From: Pseudomonas sp. 14P_8.1_Bac3
Lineage (GTDB): Bacteria; Pseudomonadota; Gammaproteobacteria; Pseudomonadales; Pseudomonadaceae
Length of the DNA stretch: 64,000 nucleotides
Assembly: GCF_025466085.1 (NCBI RefSeq)
Contig: NZ_JANLOD010000049.1
Coordinates: 310,001 to 374,000, forward strand
Direction: 5' to 3'
Below the pieces are notes generated by a model. It searched no databases. It was not told the origin of the DNA and worked only from the letters and a program-made list of their open reading frames with translations. How positions within the stretch are numbered: position 1 is the first letter of the stretch; each line of letters starts with the position of its first letter. The position numbers and the translations under genes are program-made. Shown one piece after another: positions 27,551-35,002 of this stretch.

Positions 27551-28180
27551 TCACTCCTGGCCTGTGAGGGTGGCGATGAGTTCGTTCGTCGTCACGATCG
27601 AGTGGGCGAACGTCGGGCCATTCAGCTCATGGGCGGCGTGCATCATTTCCGGGCGGAACGCGGCGGTCGCATCACGCACCAGGGTGACGTGGTAACCCAG
27701 TTCGGACGCGTAGCGAGCGGTTGCTTCGATACAGGTATTGGCCAGCAAACCGACGATGATCACGTGGGTGATGCCTTTCTGCTTGAGGCGAAAATCGAGG
27801 TCGGTATTGGCAAAACCGCTGGAGCCCCAATGTTCCTGGACGACGATGTCGCCGTCCTTCGGCGCGAAATCGGGGTGCCATTCACCGCCCCATTCACCAC
27901 GGGCGAAGTGGTGCATGTGCATGATCTTGCACTGGGTCGGTGTCGGGTGATCCCAGCCGTCGTAGTCGCCGTGTTCCCAGCGATGGTGCGGTACGATGAC
28001 GACCGGAATGTCCTGGGCCCGCACCGCGCGGTCGAGGGCGCGCAGGTTGTCGAGCAGGCCGACTTGCTCGGCGATCGGCTCGATCAGGGGGAAGACCTTG
28101 CCGTTTTCCGAGAGGAAATCGTTGTACGGATCGACCAGCAGGTAGGCGGTCCGGTTCAGCGGATAAAGGGCGTTCGACAT
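27551..28180 (-). CDS. Isochorismatase-fold cysteine hydrolase
   Basis: The 209-residue protein has the catalytic Asp in TAYLLVDPYNDFL and the nucleophile Cys in IIVGLLANTCIEATARYA (about 150). At the place of the usual catalytic Lys it reads VVQEHWGSSGFANTDLD, with Glu instead. I recall this as a recognised subgroup, but it makes the mechanism uncertain. Members hydrolyse amides or vinyl ethers. The start at 28180 follows GGAG; a longer frame to 28384 runs into the HxlR gene. It is divergent from HxlR, which probably regulates it together with the ALDH. Confidence 0.85.
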   Translation of the reverse strand: MSNALYPLNRTAYLLVDPYNDFLSENGKVFPLIEPIAEQVGLLDNLRALDRAVRAQDIPVVIVPHHRWEHGDYDGWDHPTPTQCKIMHMHHFARGEWGGEWHPDFAPKDGDIVVQEHWGSSGFANTDLDFRLKQKGITHVIIVGLLANTCIEATARYASELGYHVTLVRDATAAFRPEMMHAAHELNGPTFAHSIVTTNELIATLTGQE

Positions 28181-28237
28181 GACGAAGTGCTCCACGAAAA
28201 GATGAATGACCGGTGCCGAGACTTGCCTCGGTATCGT

Positions 28238-28260
28238 GTTGATATGATAATCATAGTAAC
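28238..28260. promoter_or_regulatory. Palindromic candidate operator for HxlR-family regulator
   Basis: TATGAT (28243-28248) A ATCATA (28250-28255) is a perfect inverted repeat. It is extended by GTT (28238-28240) and AAC (28258-28260), which are also complementary. It lies in the 100-base divergent promoter between the hydrolase and hxlR-type genes and overlaps likely promoter elements of both. Confidence 0.55.
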
Positions 28261-28280
28261 AGTGAAAGAGGCAAGTCCGT

Positions 28281-28790
28281 ATGTCGACAAACACCACCAT
28301 TCCCGAAACGCTGTGCCCGATTGCCCGGGCCGAGGCGATCGTGGGTGACCGCTGGACCGTGCTGGTCCTGCGTGAGCTGTTCATGGGCAGTCATCGCTAC
28401 GACGAGATCCAGGCGCAGACCGGCGGCACCCCGCAAATGGTCGCCACCCGCCTGAAAAACCTGGAAGCCGACGGCCTGATCGAACGCCGCCTGTACAACG
28501 AGCGGCCGCCACGTTACGAGTACCACCTGAGCGCCAAGGGCCAGGCCTTCTACTCGGTGGTGCTGGCATTGCGCGCCTGGGGCGAAACCTGGTGCAAATC
28601 GCAGGAAGAGGGGTGGGCGGTGGTGTACACCCACAAGACCTGTGGCGAGCCCGCCGGGTTGGGCCCGTTGTGTGATCACTGCGGTGAAGTGCTGCGCCGT
28701 GACGAACTGATCAGTGAGCAGAGCGCAGCGTATCGGGCGGAGCGCCAGGCGCGCCGTGAAGCGTTCAAAAGCAGCCGCAGCGCTCAGTAG
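28281..28790 (+). CDS. HxlR-family transcriptional regulator
   Basis: The 169-residue protein has a winged helix (about 15-105) with LCPIARAEAIVGDRWTVLVL and GGTPQMVATRLKNLEADGL, matching the HxlR family including its conserved N-terminal cysteine. The C-terminal extension carries CDHCGEVL (about 135), which with nearby cysteine or histidine may bind metal or be redox active. AAAGAGG precedes the start. Divergent orientation and a palindrome in between suggest it represses the hydrolase-ALDH operon and itself. Confidence 0.9.
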   Translation: MSTNTTIPETLCPIARAEAIVGDRWTVLVLRELFMGSHRYDEIQAQTGGTPQMVATRLKNLEADGLIERRLYNERPPRYEYHLSAKGQAFYSVVLALRAWGETWCKSQEEGWAVVYTHKTCGEPAGLGPLCDHCGEVLRRDELISEQSAAYRAERQARREAFKSSRSAQ

Positions 28791-28794
28791 CGCT

Positions 28795-29760
28795 CTAGGG
28801 CTGACGATCAGCCAACGCTTCGAGCAAGTCTGCTGACGGGACGAAAAACAATCCTCCGGTCACGGCGCTGCTGAAGTCGAGCAAGCGGTCGTAGTTGCCT
28901 GAGGGCCTGCCAACAAACATGTTCTCGAGCATCTGCTCAATGGGCGCAGGCGAGCGCGCATAGGCGATGAAGTAGGTGCCGAACTCACCGGCGCCCGGCC
29001 GCCCAAAGGGCATGTTGTCGCGCAGGATCTTCACTTCCTGCCCGTCCTGGGTAATGGTCGTCAACGCGCTGTGCGACGAGCTTGGCTTGACCGATTCATC
29101 GAGTTCGAGATCGGACAGTTTCGTCCGCCCGATGACCCGTTCCTGCGCTTCGACGGATAACGCATTCCATGCGGTCATGTTGTGCAGGTACTTCTGCACC
29201 AGCACGTAGCTGCCACCGCTGAATGACGGATCTTCATTACCCACGATGGTGAAGTCGACCGCTTTGCGGCCGACCGGATTTTCGGTGCCATCGACGAAGC
29301 CGATGATGCTGCGCATGTCGAAATAACGAAACCCCTGGACTTCATCGATGACTGAAACCGAATCGCCAAGTGCTGAACACAACTGCGTCGCCAGTTCGAA
29401 ACACAGGTCCATCTGGTCCGCACGGATGTGCAGCAGAATATCGCCAGGCGTTGCCATCGCCCGACGGCCCTCGGGGCCAAACTCGCGAAACCCGTGCAAC
29501 GACGCAGGGCGCGGTTGGCCGAACAAGGTGTCCCACGCGGTAGAACCAAAGCCGCAGATGCACGACAGATTGCCCGTGGGCACACGTTTACCGACCGAGC
29601 GGGTGAGGGCGGCGATGTCTGCGCACCAGGCCCGCACTTTGCTGGCCGCGTCAGCGCCGGGTTTCAGCGTAGCCACCATAAACAGTGCGCTGCTGGTAAT
29701 CGATTGACCGACGGCTTGCGGTTCAGCGGCGGCGTTATCCAGAGGCATTTGGGTGGTCAT
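28795..29760 (-). CDS. DyP-type haem peroxidase
   Basis: The 321-residue protein has the signature GFVDGTENP (about 150-158) and the proximal-haem region NMTAWNALSVEAQE. The distal arginine segment is RDNMPFGRPGAGEFGTYFIA (about 240-260). It resembles the YfeX-like class of cytosolic dye-decolorising peroxidases. No signal peptide or encapsulin neighbour is seen. ATG 29760 was chosen because sequence before it is low in conservation; 29769 is an alternative. It is convergent with hxlR, with four bases between the stop codons. Confidence 0.9.
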   Translation of the reverse strand: MTTQMPLDNAAAEPQAVGQSITSSALFMVATLKPGADAASKVRAWCADIAALTRSVGKRVPTGNLSCICGFGSTAWDTLFGQPRPASLHGFREFGPEGRRAMATPGDILLHIRADQMDLCFELATQLCSALGDSVSVIDEVQGFRYFDMRSIIGFVDGTENPVGRKAVDFTIVGNEDPSFSGGSYVLVQKYLHNMTAWNALSVEAQERVIGRTKLSDLELDESVKPSSSHSALTTITQDGQEVKILRDNMPFGRPGAGEFGTYFIAYARSPAPIEQMLENMFVGRPSGNYDRLLDFSSAVTGGLFFVPSADLLEALADRQP

Positions 29761-29909
29761 AGGGTGTTCCATGAGCGGTCGGACAAGGTTGGAAAACATT
29801 AGCAGATAATGGTTTTTACGCCGTGTGTCCCGGGTAATCGGTCTTGCAAAAAACCTTTTTAATGTATCGTTTGCCCTCAAGGATTTACCACCGAGCACGG
29901 AGCCTCGCC

Positions 29910-30311
29910 ATGACCAACCCGGTCAATGCCGAGATCGCCCGCCGTTTGCCTGAGCTGGGTCTTAGCCAATGCATGCTGACAGCCGGCTGTTTGTTTCAGG
30001 CAGTGTGGAATCATCAATCCGGCCGGCCTGCCGCTTGGGGTATCAAGGATTACGATGTGTTCTATTTCGACGAAGATGAATCGTGGGAGGCCGAAAACAC
30101 CGTCATCCTGGCGGCGCGAGCAGTTTTCCAGGACCTCGGCGCGGACATCGAATTCAAGAACCAGGCACGGGTGCATCGTTGGTACAAACAGCGCTTTGGC
30201 CAGGACTATCCCCACAGGGATCTGCGGTGGGCCCAGGATTCAGCCACCCCGCCAATCCCCTGTAGGAGCGAGCTTGCTCGATGGCGTTGTATCAACCAAC
30301 ATCAATGTTGA
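29910..30311 (+). pseudogene. Nucleotidyltransferase-like gene (NTP_transf_6 family), 3'-truncated
   Basis: The frame reads MTNPVNAEIARRLPELGL, CMLTAGCLFQAVWNHQSG, GIKDYDVFYFDED and QARVHRWYKQRFG. These are conserved segments of the roughly 190-residue nucleotidyltransferase-like family (PF06042 type). After about 110 residues the similarity stops, and the frame runs through a REP arm (from 30261) to an arbitrary stop, giving 133 residues. The missing third suggests a deletion at or near the REP. The N-terminal acidic motif is intact, so some function cannot be excluded. Confidence 0.7.
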
Positions 30312-30350
30312 ATGTGACGGCCCCTTCGCCGGCCAGCCTCGCTCCTGCAG
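30261..30350. repeat. REP doublet, degenerate right arm
   Basis: TGTAGGAGCGAGCTTGCTCG begins at 30261, lacking the usual CGA after it. The partner GCCAGCCTCGCTCCTGCAGG ends near 30351. The left arm forms the abnormal 3' end of the truncated nucleotidyltransferase frame. Confidence 0.75.
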
Positions 30351-30360
30351 GAAATGGAAA

Positions 30361-30792
30361 TCAGAACTTGAACGCCTGACGCCCGACCAGCAGCCACTTG
30401 CCTTTCTGTTTCTGCCAGATCTGGAAGTTCTCGATTTCGGTCGGAACCACTTGATCGCCGTTCAGCGCCTGGGCGGAGAAATGGTTGCGCACCAACGCGA
30501 CGTCACCGGACAGGGTGATGGTCTGTTTTTGCATCTCCAGGGTTTTGAAAGCGCTGCGGCCGGTTTCGATGTCGGCGATGTATTCCTGCTTGTTCTGGAT
30601 TTTTCCGCTGGAGTGCCCGTAGGTCAGGTTGTCGGCGGTCAGCGCGTTCAGCGCCGGGATGTTCTTTTTCAGCATGGCCTGGGTCAGGTTGTCGACGGCC
30701 TTGGCCAAATCGTTCTCGCCCGCGGACGGGGAGGCGGCGACGTAGCCACTGAACAGGCACAGAAAACCAATCAGCACTTTCACGTTAGTCAT
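30361..30792 (-). CDS. Secreted SnoaL/DUF4440-like (NTF2-fold) protein
   Basis: The 143-residue protein begins with a signal peptide (MTNVKVLIGFLCLFSGYVAA). The NTF2-like core follows: ENDLAKAVDNLTQAMLKKN, LTADNLTYGHSSGKIQNKQE and the C-terminal FQIWQKQKGKWLLVGRQAF. Members of this fold are small binding or enzymatic domains and no catalytic residues can be named. The start follows AAGGA at good spacing. It is a single-gene unit. Confidence 0.82.
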   Translation of the reverse strand: MTNVKVLIGFLCLFSGYVAASPSAGENDLAKAVDNLTQAMLKKNIPALNALTADNLTYGHSSGKIQNKQEYIADIETGRSAFKTLEMQKQTITLSGDVALVRNHFSAQALNGDQVVPTEIENFQIWQKQKGKWLLVGRQAFKF

Positions 30793-30949
30793 GGGTGATT
30801 CCTTGTTGTTGTGGGTGACCGAATGATGGGTCGGGTTGTGATTCATCAGTCGTCGTACAACCTACCATGGGCGACTGAAAAAACGAACTTGTTGCGCTGG
30901 GCTTTTCTCGAAGTCACAGAGCGGATCACATTCCGGATTGGGACGCCTC

Positions 30950-31381
30950 ATGAACAAAACGATCACCGCCAACGATCTCGGCATCCATTTCAAGAAGAAT
31001 GACGAGAGCGCCTTGTTCAAATGGTTTATCGCCAGTTTCCTGATGGGCAAACGCATCCAGGCCGAAATCGCCGCGCAGGCCTACCGGGTCATCGTCGAAA
31101 AACACGGTCGCGACACGGCGAGGAAGTTAGGCAGTTGCACGCACCGGGAGCTGGTCGCGATGTTGGGCGAAGCGCATTACGTGCGATACGACGAGACCAC
31201 TGCCACACGCCTGTTGGCGCTGGGTAAAAAACTCGCTGACGAGTACGCCGGCAAGATTGGCCACATCCGCGACGCCAGCGAGGATCGCCAGGCCTTTGAA
31301 CAGCGCTTGCGCGAGTTCGACGGCGTAGGGCCGAAGACGGTTGAGATTTTCATGCGCGACGCCGTCGGGGTGCTCTATTGA
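30950..31381 (+). CDS. Helix-hairpin-helix protein, endonuclease-III-like
   Basis: The 143-residue all-helical protein ends with a clear helix-hairpin-helix segment, LREFDGVGPKTVEIFMRD (about 120-137), typical of HhH-GPD DNA glycosylase-related proteins. It is too short for a full glycosylase and lacks the iron-sulfur cysteine cluster. The catalytic lysine/aspartate pattern is not evident. Its stop overlaps the TTG start of the DUF72 gene by four bases, so the two are co-translated. DNA binding is likely; enzymatic activity is not established. Confidence 0.7.
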   Translation: MNKTITANDLGIHFKKNDESALFKWFIASFLMGKRIQAEIAAQAYRVIVEKHGRDTARKLGSCTHRELVAMLGEAHYVRYDETTATRLLALGKKLADEYAGKIGHIRDASEDRQAFEQRLREFDGVGPKTVEIFMRDAVGVLY

Positions 31382-32136
31382 ACGAGGTGAAGCCGGTCTA
31401 CGTCGGTTGCGCCGGGTGGAACCTGCCGCGGGACAACTGGCCACGGTTTGCGGCTGACGGCACTCACTTGCAACGGTACGCGTCGCGACTGACGGCGGTT
31501 GAAATCAACAGTTCGTTTTATCGCCCGCATCGACGGCAAACCTACGAGCGCTGGGCCAGGTCGGTGCCGGCCGCGTTTCGTTTTTCTGTCAAGATGCCCA
31601 AGCTCATCACCCATGTTCAGCGCTTGCAGGGCTGCGAGGTGTTGCTCGACGAGTTTCTGGACCAGTGCACGGGGCTTGGGGATTCGCTGGGATGCATTCT
31701 GGTGCAGTTGCCGCCGTCGCTGGCGTTCGAGGCATCGATTGCTGCGGCGTTCTTTACAGCGTTGCGCGAGCGTTTCAACGGGACGGTGGTGCTGGAACCC
31801 CGGCATGCCAGTTGGCTGGACGCCGAGGCGCTGTTGATCGAACAGAAGGTCGGCAGGGTGGCCGCAGATCCATCGCCGATTGCTGGTGGCGACAGGACCG
31901 GTGGTTGGCCGGGAATCCACTACTGGCGCTGGCACGGTTCTCCACGGATTTATTACAGTGACTATGATCAACAACGCCTGGAAGCACTGGCACGACAGGT
32001 GCGAAACGCGGAGCACACAAGCGCCGTCAGCTGGTGCATTTTTGACAACACCGCCGGCGGTTTTGCCGTGGCAAATGCGCTGACTCTTCAAGAAATCCTG
32101 GACGGCAAACACATGGCTGACGACCGTGTGTCGTAA
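31378..32136 (+). CDS. DUF72 (YecE-family) protein
   Basis: The 252-residue protein has a TIM-barrel-like DUF72 pattern: VYVGCAGWNLPRDNWP, LTAVEINSSFYRPHRRQTYE, FRFSVKMPKLITHVQRL, LVQLPPSL and VVLEPRHASWL. The C-terminal part has YWRWHGSPRIYYSDYD and WCIFDNTAGGFAVANAL. TTG at 31378 is the apparent start, overlapping the preceding stop; GTG 31387 is an alternative. DUF72 has been linked to iron-sulfur or DNA-associated roles without firm biochemistry. Confidence 0.82.
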   Translation: MNEVKPVYVGCAGWNLPRDNWPRFAADGTHLQRYASRLTAVEINSSFYRPHRRQTYERWARSVPAAFRFSVKMPKLITHVQRLQGCEVLLDEFLDQCTGLGDSLGCILVQLPPSLAFEASIAAAFFTALRERFNGTVVLEPRHASWLDAEALLIEQKVGRVAADPSPIAGGDRTGGWPGIHYWRWHGSPRIYYSDYDQQRLEALARQVRNAEHTSAVSWCIFDNTAGGFAVANALTLQEILDGKHMADDRVS

Positions 32137-32138
32137 AC

Positions 32139-32853
32139 CCCAATGACACCATCAAGGCTGGCCTGAACAAGGTCAAACCCAGCCTCGATACCTACATCAG
32201 CGCCGCCGAACGCATCGTCGGCCTGGCCCTGGAAAACCCGGATAACGCGCAAAAAGAGCTGGGCAACTTCAATACTGCGTTCAGCCAGCTGGAGGAGCAG
32301 ATGGCCGCCCTCAGCGAGCTGATCGAAACCGACACCCAACAAACCAGCGCCGGCACGCAACGCGCCATCAGCAATGCCAACCTCACGCTTGGCGTTGTGT
32401 TGGTCGCCAGCCTGTTGCTGCTCATTCAGGGCCGTTGGGTCATTCTGAGCATCATGGCGCCGCTGCAGACCGCGAGCCGCATCGCCGAGAGCATCGCTCA
32501 CGGTAACTTGAGCGAGCCGATTGTCGAGCCCAGCCGCAAAGACGAAGCCAGTGCACTGATCCGTAGCCTGGTGACCATGCAGCGCGACTTGCGCGGCATG
32601 ATCGAAGTGGTGCGCAGCAACGCCCACGGTGTCAGCGGCATGAGCGTGCAGTTGAGCAATGGCTGCCACGAAGTCGCCGACAGCAGCCAGCAACAAAGCG
32701 CTGCCGCCAGCACAAATCGCGCATCAGGTGGAAATGTTCGCAGGAATGTCCGAGGGAAACAGCAAGGTGATCGGGCAGACGGCTGTGACCACGGATGATT
32801 TGTCAGCGTTGGCGGGGAAACTGTCGCAGTCGGTGGATCGGTTTCGGCTTTGA
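32139..32853 (+). pseudogene. Methyl-accepting chemotaxis protein remnant
   Basis: From 32139 the frame reads NDTIKAGLNKVKPSLDTYIS, then a transmembrane helix (about 32385-32445) and a HAMP-like region (IMAPLQTASRIAESIAHGNL). Near 32700 similarity jumps to another frame reading QVEMFAGMSEGNSKV and ALAGKLSQSVDRFRL up to TGA 32853. The receptor's N-terminus and its signalling hairpin tip are both missing. No start codon is in place, as the DUF72 stop at 32136 abuts the remnant. It is dead as a receptor. Confidence 0.8.
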
Positions 32854-32935
32854 GCCGGGTGTGGGGCGTCAGGTTTTCGTTGTTCTTTGAGGCCTCTTCG
32901 CGAAGGCGATAGATCAAGCACCACAAAACCGCCGG

Positions 32936-34618
32936 TCAAAGGTATTTATCGGTAACAGCGCCTTCAGAAGCACTGGACACCGTCTTCGCGTATTTCGCCA
33001 ACACCCCGCGCTTGTACTTGGATTCCGGGCGCACCCAGCGGCTCTTGCGCTCGGTCAGTTCGGCGTCCGACACAGCGACCGTGATCTGCCGCGTTTCGGC
33101 ATCGATGGTGATTGTGTCGCCATCTTCGATCAAGGCAATCGGTCCGCCCTCGAAGGCTTCCGGCGTGATGTGCCCCACCACGAACCCATGGGATCCCCCG
33201 GAAAAACGCCCATCGGTGATCAGTGCCACGTCCTTGCCCAGTCCTTTGCCCATCACCGCCGACGTCGGCGACAGCATCTCGCGCATGCCGGGGCCGCCCT
33301 TGGGGCCTTCGTAGCGAATCACGATCACGTCGCCTGCTTGCACTTCGCCATTGAGAATGCCGGCCAGCGCACCTTCTTCCCCGTGATAGACCCGCGCCGT
33401 GCCCTCGAAGCGCAGGCCTTCCTTGCCGGTGATCTTGGCCACCGCGCCGGTGGGCGCGAGGTTGCCGCGCAGTACCACCAGGTGCGAATCCTTTTTGACA
33501 GGCTGATCAAAAGGCAGGATCACGTCCTGACCTTCGGGGTAATCCGCCACGTTTTCCAGGTTCTCCGCGAGTGTCTTGCCGGTGACCGTCATGACATCGC
33601 CGTGCAACATGCCGGCCGCCAGCATGCGCTTCATCAACGGTTGAATGCCGCCGATGGCGACCAGTTCGCTCATCATGTACTGGCCGCTGGGGCGCAGGTC
33701 GGCCACCACCGGTGAGATTTTGCCCAGTTCGACAAAGTCGTCCAGCGTCAGCTCGACGTCCACCGCATGGGCCATCGCCAGCAGGTGCAGCACCGCGTTG
33801 GTCGAGCCGGCGAGGGCGATCACCACGCGGATCGCGTTTTCGAAGGCTTTGCGGGTCATGATGTCCCGCGGCTTGAGGTCCAGTTTCAGCAGCTCCATGA
33901 CCTGCTGGCCGGCGCGGAAACTGTCCGAGGCCTTGTCGCCGCCAACGGCGTCCTGGGAACTGGAACCGGGCAGGCTCATGCCCAGCGCCTCAATGGCCGA
34001 GGCCATGGTGTTGGCGGTGTACATGCCGCCGCAGGAGCCAGGACCGGGAATCGCCACTTCCTCGATCTGCTTGACCTGGATTTCGTTGATGTCGCCGCGC
34101 GCGTTCTGGCCCACGGCTTCGAACACGGAAATGATGTCGGTATGGCCGGCGCCCGGGCGGATGGTGCCGCCGTAGACGAAGATGGAGGGGCGGTTCAGCC
34201 GCGCCATGCCGATCAGGCAACCCGGCATGTTCTTGTCGCAGCCGCCGACCGTCACCAAACCATCAAAACCTTCGCAACCAGCGACGACCTCGATCGAATC
34301 GGCGATCACCTCCCGCGACACCAGCGAATACTTCATGCCTTCGGTGCCGTTGGCGATGCCGTCGGAAATGGTGATGGTGTTGAAAATGACGCCCTTGGCC
34401 CCGGCGGCGTTCGCACCTTTCTCGGCCTCGATCGCCAGTTTGTCGATGTGCATGTTGCACGGGGTGACCATGGCCCAGGTCGAGGCGATGCCGATCTGCG
34501 GCTTCTTGAAGTCCTCGTCGGTGAAGCCCACGGCGCGCAGCATCGAGCGGCCGGGCGCGCGTTCCACGCCGTCGACCACTTGAGAGGAATACTTGCGCAA
34601 ATCGTCTTTGTCGCTCAT
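32936..34618 (-). CDS. ilvD: Dihydroxy-acid dehydratase
   Basis: The 560-residue enzyme dehydrates 2,3-dihydroxy acids to 2-keto acids in valine, leucine and isoleucine synthesis. Iron-sulfur ligand segments are visible: MVTPCNMH (about 50-57), GGCDKNMPGCLIG (about 120-132) and PGSCGGMYTANTMASAIEAL (about 190-210). ISSDGRFSGGSHG-like residues appear as LITDGRFSGGSHGFVVGHI. This is the shorter form of about 560 residues, not the roughly 615-residue E. coli type. ATG 34618 follows GAGGAA. A sugar-acid dehydratase of the same family is the alternative. Confidence 0.9.
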   Translation of the reverse strand: MSDKDDLRKYSSQVVDGVERAPGRSMLRAVGFTDEDFKKPQIGIASTWAMVTPCNMHIDKLAIEAEKGANAAGAKGVIFNTITISDGIANGTEGMKYSLVSREVIADSIEVVAGCEGFDGLVTVGGCDKNMPGCLIGMARLNRPSIFVYGGTIRPGAGHTDIISVFEAVGQNARGDINEIQVKQIEEVAIPGPGSCGGMYTANTMASAIEALGMSLPGSSSQDAVGGDKASDSFRAGQQVMELLKLDLKPRDIMTRKAFENAIRVVIALAGSTNAVLHLLAMAHAVDVELTLDDFVELGKISPVVADLRPSGQYMMSELVAIGGIQPLMKRMLAAGMLHGDVMTVTGKTLAENLENVADYPEGQDVILPFDQPVKKDSHLVVLRGNLAPTGAVAKITGKEGLRFEGTARVYHGEEGALAGILNGEVQAGDVIVIRYEGPKGGPGMREMLSPTSAVMGKGLGKDVALITDGRFSGGSHGFVVGHITPEAFEGGPIALIEDGDTITIDAETRQITVAVSDAELTERKSRWVRPESKYKRGVLAKYAKTVSSASEGAVTDKYL

Positions 34619-35002
34619 GTCGGTTCCTCTTCGGCTTTTCGAAAAATCACGATGAGTATAGTGGCCCCGGTGCACGCGTTCGGACTATCAGGTCTGGAAC
34701 AGACGCGCGGGTTCGCCGCGTCATGATATTCTTCGCGCCAACTTGGTTTGACCTAATTCGGTTTGCGCGTTGTTGAGACGCGCCAGCAGAATCACTGTCG
34801 CTCAAGTAGCTGAAGCCAATAAAGATAAAAAGTCAGTTCAGTAGGGACATATAACTGAGGTCGATGGATCACGTCGACCTTGCGTGCCCTCCCTTCGATG
34901 CTTATGCACGGGACCCCCACGACATCGCCTGAATGTCGCGTGCAACAAGGGGTTCCTCATCAGGATTGAAGGGCGGATGGCGTTTTATCAAAGGTGCTAC
35001 AC
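34619..35002. promoter_or_regulatory. Divergent promoter region between ilvD and mqo
   Basis: This 384-base gap holds no gene. It contains AT-richer stretches near 34735-34850 and a small inverted repeat, GGTCGA (34859-34864) and TCGACC (34874-34879). The mqo start follows AAAGGTG. Promoters for both genes must lie here, but I cannot fix -35 and -10 boxes with confidence. Confidence 0.4.
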
